NCBI GenBank assembly: GCA_029940345.1
Contig: JAOZRC010000254.1
Location: 1-7,460 of the forward strand
Direction: 5' to 3'
Source of the DNA: Desulfobacterales bacterium
Lineage (GTDB): Bacteria; Desulfobacterota; Desulfobacteria; Desulfobacterales; JAUCGF01
Length of the DNA stretch: 7,460 nt
Shown here: positions 6,248-7,460 of the stretch, piece by piece
Numbering within the stretch: the first letter of the stretch is position 1
How the letters are laid out: each line of letters opens with the position of its first letter
Notes under the pieces: generated by a model
Databases searched by the model: none
The model's input: only the letters and a program-made list of their open reading frames with translations
What the model was told of the DNA's origin: nothing
Translations under genes and position numbers: made by a program

Positions 6248-6373
6248 GGGTTGAAAATTTCAGATGTAATAAAAACAATGGGTTACGGCGGTTTGCATCA
6301 GAGCATTGACTGAAACAGGCTTGTAACCCCTTGAATTCAAACAGTCGAATTCAACCCTTAATTCGCATTAATT
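6233..6373. repeat. Second MITE-like concentric palindrome
   Basis: AATTAAGGGTTGAA (6242-6255) and TTCAACCCTTAATT (6350-6363) are a perfect 14-bp inverted repeat. With one gap and one mismatch the pairing extends outward to 6233 and 6373 (AATTATGCC against CGCATTAATT). Inside, CAATGGGTTAC (6276-6286) pairs with GTAACCCCTTG (6323-6333) with one mismatch, and GTTTGCATCA (6291-6300) pairs 7 of 10 with TGACTGAAAC (6307-6316). All three pairs share a centre near 6303, so the stretch can form one long imperfect hairpin. Also present is a direct repeat GAATTCAA (6333-6340, 6347-6354). No clear target duplication is seen. It could be a miniature element, an insertion-sequence end region, or a structured 3' end of the small gene. 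Its sequence is unrelated to the element at 4853-5012 apart from a short AAACAGGCT core. Confidence 0.6.
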
Positions 6374-7428
6374 GTAAATGCAAGTACGAGTCTGTCGAAG
6401 AGGAAACGGAAGCCCGTACAGAGGCTGCTATCAACCAGATCGGAATCATGCGTAGCCAGTTGCCCATCCTTCTTAACCGCTTAAGAAAAATTCCCGATCC
6501 CCGCAACCCCGAAAAGTCTAAGCACAAACTGACTGTAATCATGATTTATGGCATCTTAACCTTTATATATCAGATGGCTTCCCGACGTGAAGCCAATCGG
6601 ACAATGACGCGTCCGATTTTTATGGAAAACCTTATGCTTCTGTTTCCTGAGTTAGAAAGCATACCCCATAATGACACTCTTATGCGGTTGTTGGCAAGAA
6701 TAGACATCTGTCAGATCGAGAGTGCCCATATCGAACTGATTCGGCGAATGATTCGCAACAAAAAGTTCCGCCGCTATCTGATTAACCGTTGTTATCCTAT
6801 AGCTATTGACGGAACGCAGAAAATAGTACGTGATTATATATGGAGCGAAGAATGTTCAGAGCGTAAAGTTAAAAGTAAAAAGAGAAAGGAAGCGAAGGAA
6901 GAAAAAGGGAAGGAACCTAAAATGCAGTATTTTGTTTATGTTTTGGAAGCAAGCCTTGCATTTCAAAACGGTTTGGTCATTCCTTTAATGAGTGAATTCC
7001 TGAATTATGCGGAAGGTGATATTTCTCACGATAAACAGGACTGCGAACTCAAAGCATTCAAACGTCTGGCTAAACGATTAAAAAAAGAGTTCGGTAAATT
7101 AAAGATTATGGTTTTAATAGACGGTCTTTATCCTAACGGGCCGATTATGGAACTTTGTCAGAGAAATCATTGGCAATTCATGATAGTCCTTCAAAATAAA
7201 TCTTTGAAAAGTGTCAGGGATGAATATGAAGGTCTTAAAAAATTGCTTCCTAAAAATTGCCATATAAAGAAATGGGGCAATCGGAAACAACGATTTCAAT
7301 GGGTGAATGATATTGATTATTACTATGATTCCGATAAAAAGAAAATAGTTTTACATGTTGTAACATGTAAAGAAGAATGGCTGGAGATTGATAAAAAAAA
7401 CGGGTGTTCAGGTCACTATTTCTTCTAA
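6331..7428 (+). CDS. DDE transposase, frame-broken and incomplete at window edge
   Basis: A DDE-type insertion-sequence transposase whose N-terminal region resembles the IS4/ISAs1-like 'transposase-associated' domain (LLNRLRKIPDPRNPEKSKHK, then SIPHNDTLMRLLARID). The first catalytic aspartate is probably D160 (YPIAIDGTQKI) and the second D264 (IMVLIDGLYPNGPIMELC). A lysine-rich insert lies at 176-198. This frame stops at 7426-7428 after an off-family tail (NGCSGHYFF). The expected sequence resumes in the +1 frame after the eight A residues at 7393-7400, so this product lacks the third catalytic residue (Glu). The TTG at 6331 is the longest start. It lies in the palindrome and has no ribosome binding site. 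The ATG at 6448 (residue 40), directly before the conserved region, is the more credible alternative. It may be an inactive copy or a product of frameshifting. Confidence 0.8.
   Translation: MNSNSRIQPLIRINCKCKYESVEEETEARTEAAINQIGIMRSQLPILLNRLRKIPDPRNPEKSKHKLTVIMIYGILTFIYQMASRREANRTMTRPIFMENLMLLFPELESIPHNDTLMRLLARIDICQIESAHIELIRRMIRNKKFRRYLINRCYPIAIDGTQKIVRDYIWSEECSERKVKSKKRKEAKEEKGKEPKMQYFVYVLEASLAFQNGLVIPLMSEFLNYAEGDISHDKQDCELKAFKRLAKRLKKEFGKLKIMVLIDGLYPNGPIMELCQRNHWQFMIVLQNKSLKSVRDEYEGLKKLLPKNCHIKKWGNRKQRFQWVNDIDYYYDSDKKKIVLHVVTCKEEWLEIDKKNGCSGHYFF
7393..7400 (+). other. A8 run at the transposase frame break
   Basis: Eight consecutive A residues, read as AAA AAA AA(C) in the transposase frame. 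Just after them the zero frame gives an unrelated tail and a stop at 7426. The frame one base further on gives TGVQVTISSNHAWISSKPLS, a fitting continuation. Loss of one A would fuse the two frames. The run could be an indel mutation, a sequencing or assembly error, or a transcriptional slippage site of the kind known in several IS transposase genes. Confidence 0.75.
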
Positions 7429-7460
7429 CCATGCGTGGATATCGAGTAAGCCTCTTTCTG
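7400..7460 (+). pseudogene. Transposase C-terminal part in the +1 frame, cut by window end
   Basis: Starting at ACG (7400-7402) this frame stays open to the last base and reads TGVQVTISSNHAWISSKPLS. HAWISS-PL is a pattern I associate with this transposase group shortly before the glutamate-bearing region of the DDE fold. It has no start codon of its own and should be read together with the gene at 6331. The remainder of the transposase and the right end of the insertion sequence lie beyond the window. Confidence 0.7.

Noticed and set aside
7398..7460. -1 frame continuation after the A8 run
   Set aside because: It is open but reads RVFRSLFLLTMRGYRVS, unlike the transposase family. The +1 frame gives the fitting sequence.

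Overview
This window looks like a piece of a Gram-negative bacterial chromosome. The overlapping xseA-xseB-tlyA order, the EF-G2-type GTPase, a Uma2-family protein with a coiled-coil tail and abundant palindromic repeats would suit a Desulfobacterota-like genome with many mobile repeats. That taxonomic guess is inference and has low confidence. Codon use is moderate in GC in the housekeeping half. By eye it is more AT-rich in the small ORF and transposase region at the right end.

Layout. Positions 1-149 hold a short palindromic, repeat-like segment and the leader of xseA. Positions 150-2597 are a tightly packed plus-strand operon: xseA (exonuclease VII large subunit), xseB (small subunit, overlapping xseA by 23 bases) and a tlyA-type rRNA 2'-O-methyltransferase (overlapping xseB by ATGA). 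After about 100 AT-rich bases comes a complete EF-G-like GTPase (2699-4768) with a strong Shine-Dalgarno sequence. Its G3 motif reads DTPGD where canonical EF-G has DTPGH.

The second part is accessory. Positions 4769-5093 contain no gene. They hold a 160-bp full-length palindrome with MITE-like ends and a flanking TAA/CTAA direct repeat, which appears to have inserted into an older inverted repeat. Next come a Uma2-family putative nuclease with 21-bp in-frame heptad repeats (5094-5921), and a small 49-residue basic protein gene (6098-6247) with its own promoter-like sequence and good ribosome binding site. A second concentric palindrome (6233-6373) overlaps both the end of that small gene and the beginning of the following ORF. 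The window ends inside a DDE transposase gene (6331 onward). Its frame breaks at a run of eight A residues, and the conserved sequence continues in the +1 frame to the window edge.

How the genes fit together: XseA and XseB form one enzyme, exonuclease VII. TlyA and the EF-G-like protein both act on or around the ribosome. The right-hand third looks like a landing zone for mobile DNA downstream of the translation-factor gene. No RNA gene or CRISPR array was seen. The strongest leads are the A8 frameshift in the transposase, the two unrelated palindromic elements (one nested in another repeat), and the uncharacterised small basic ORF.
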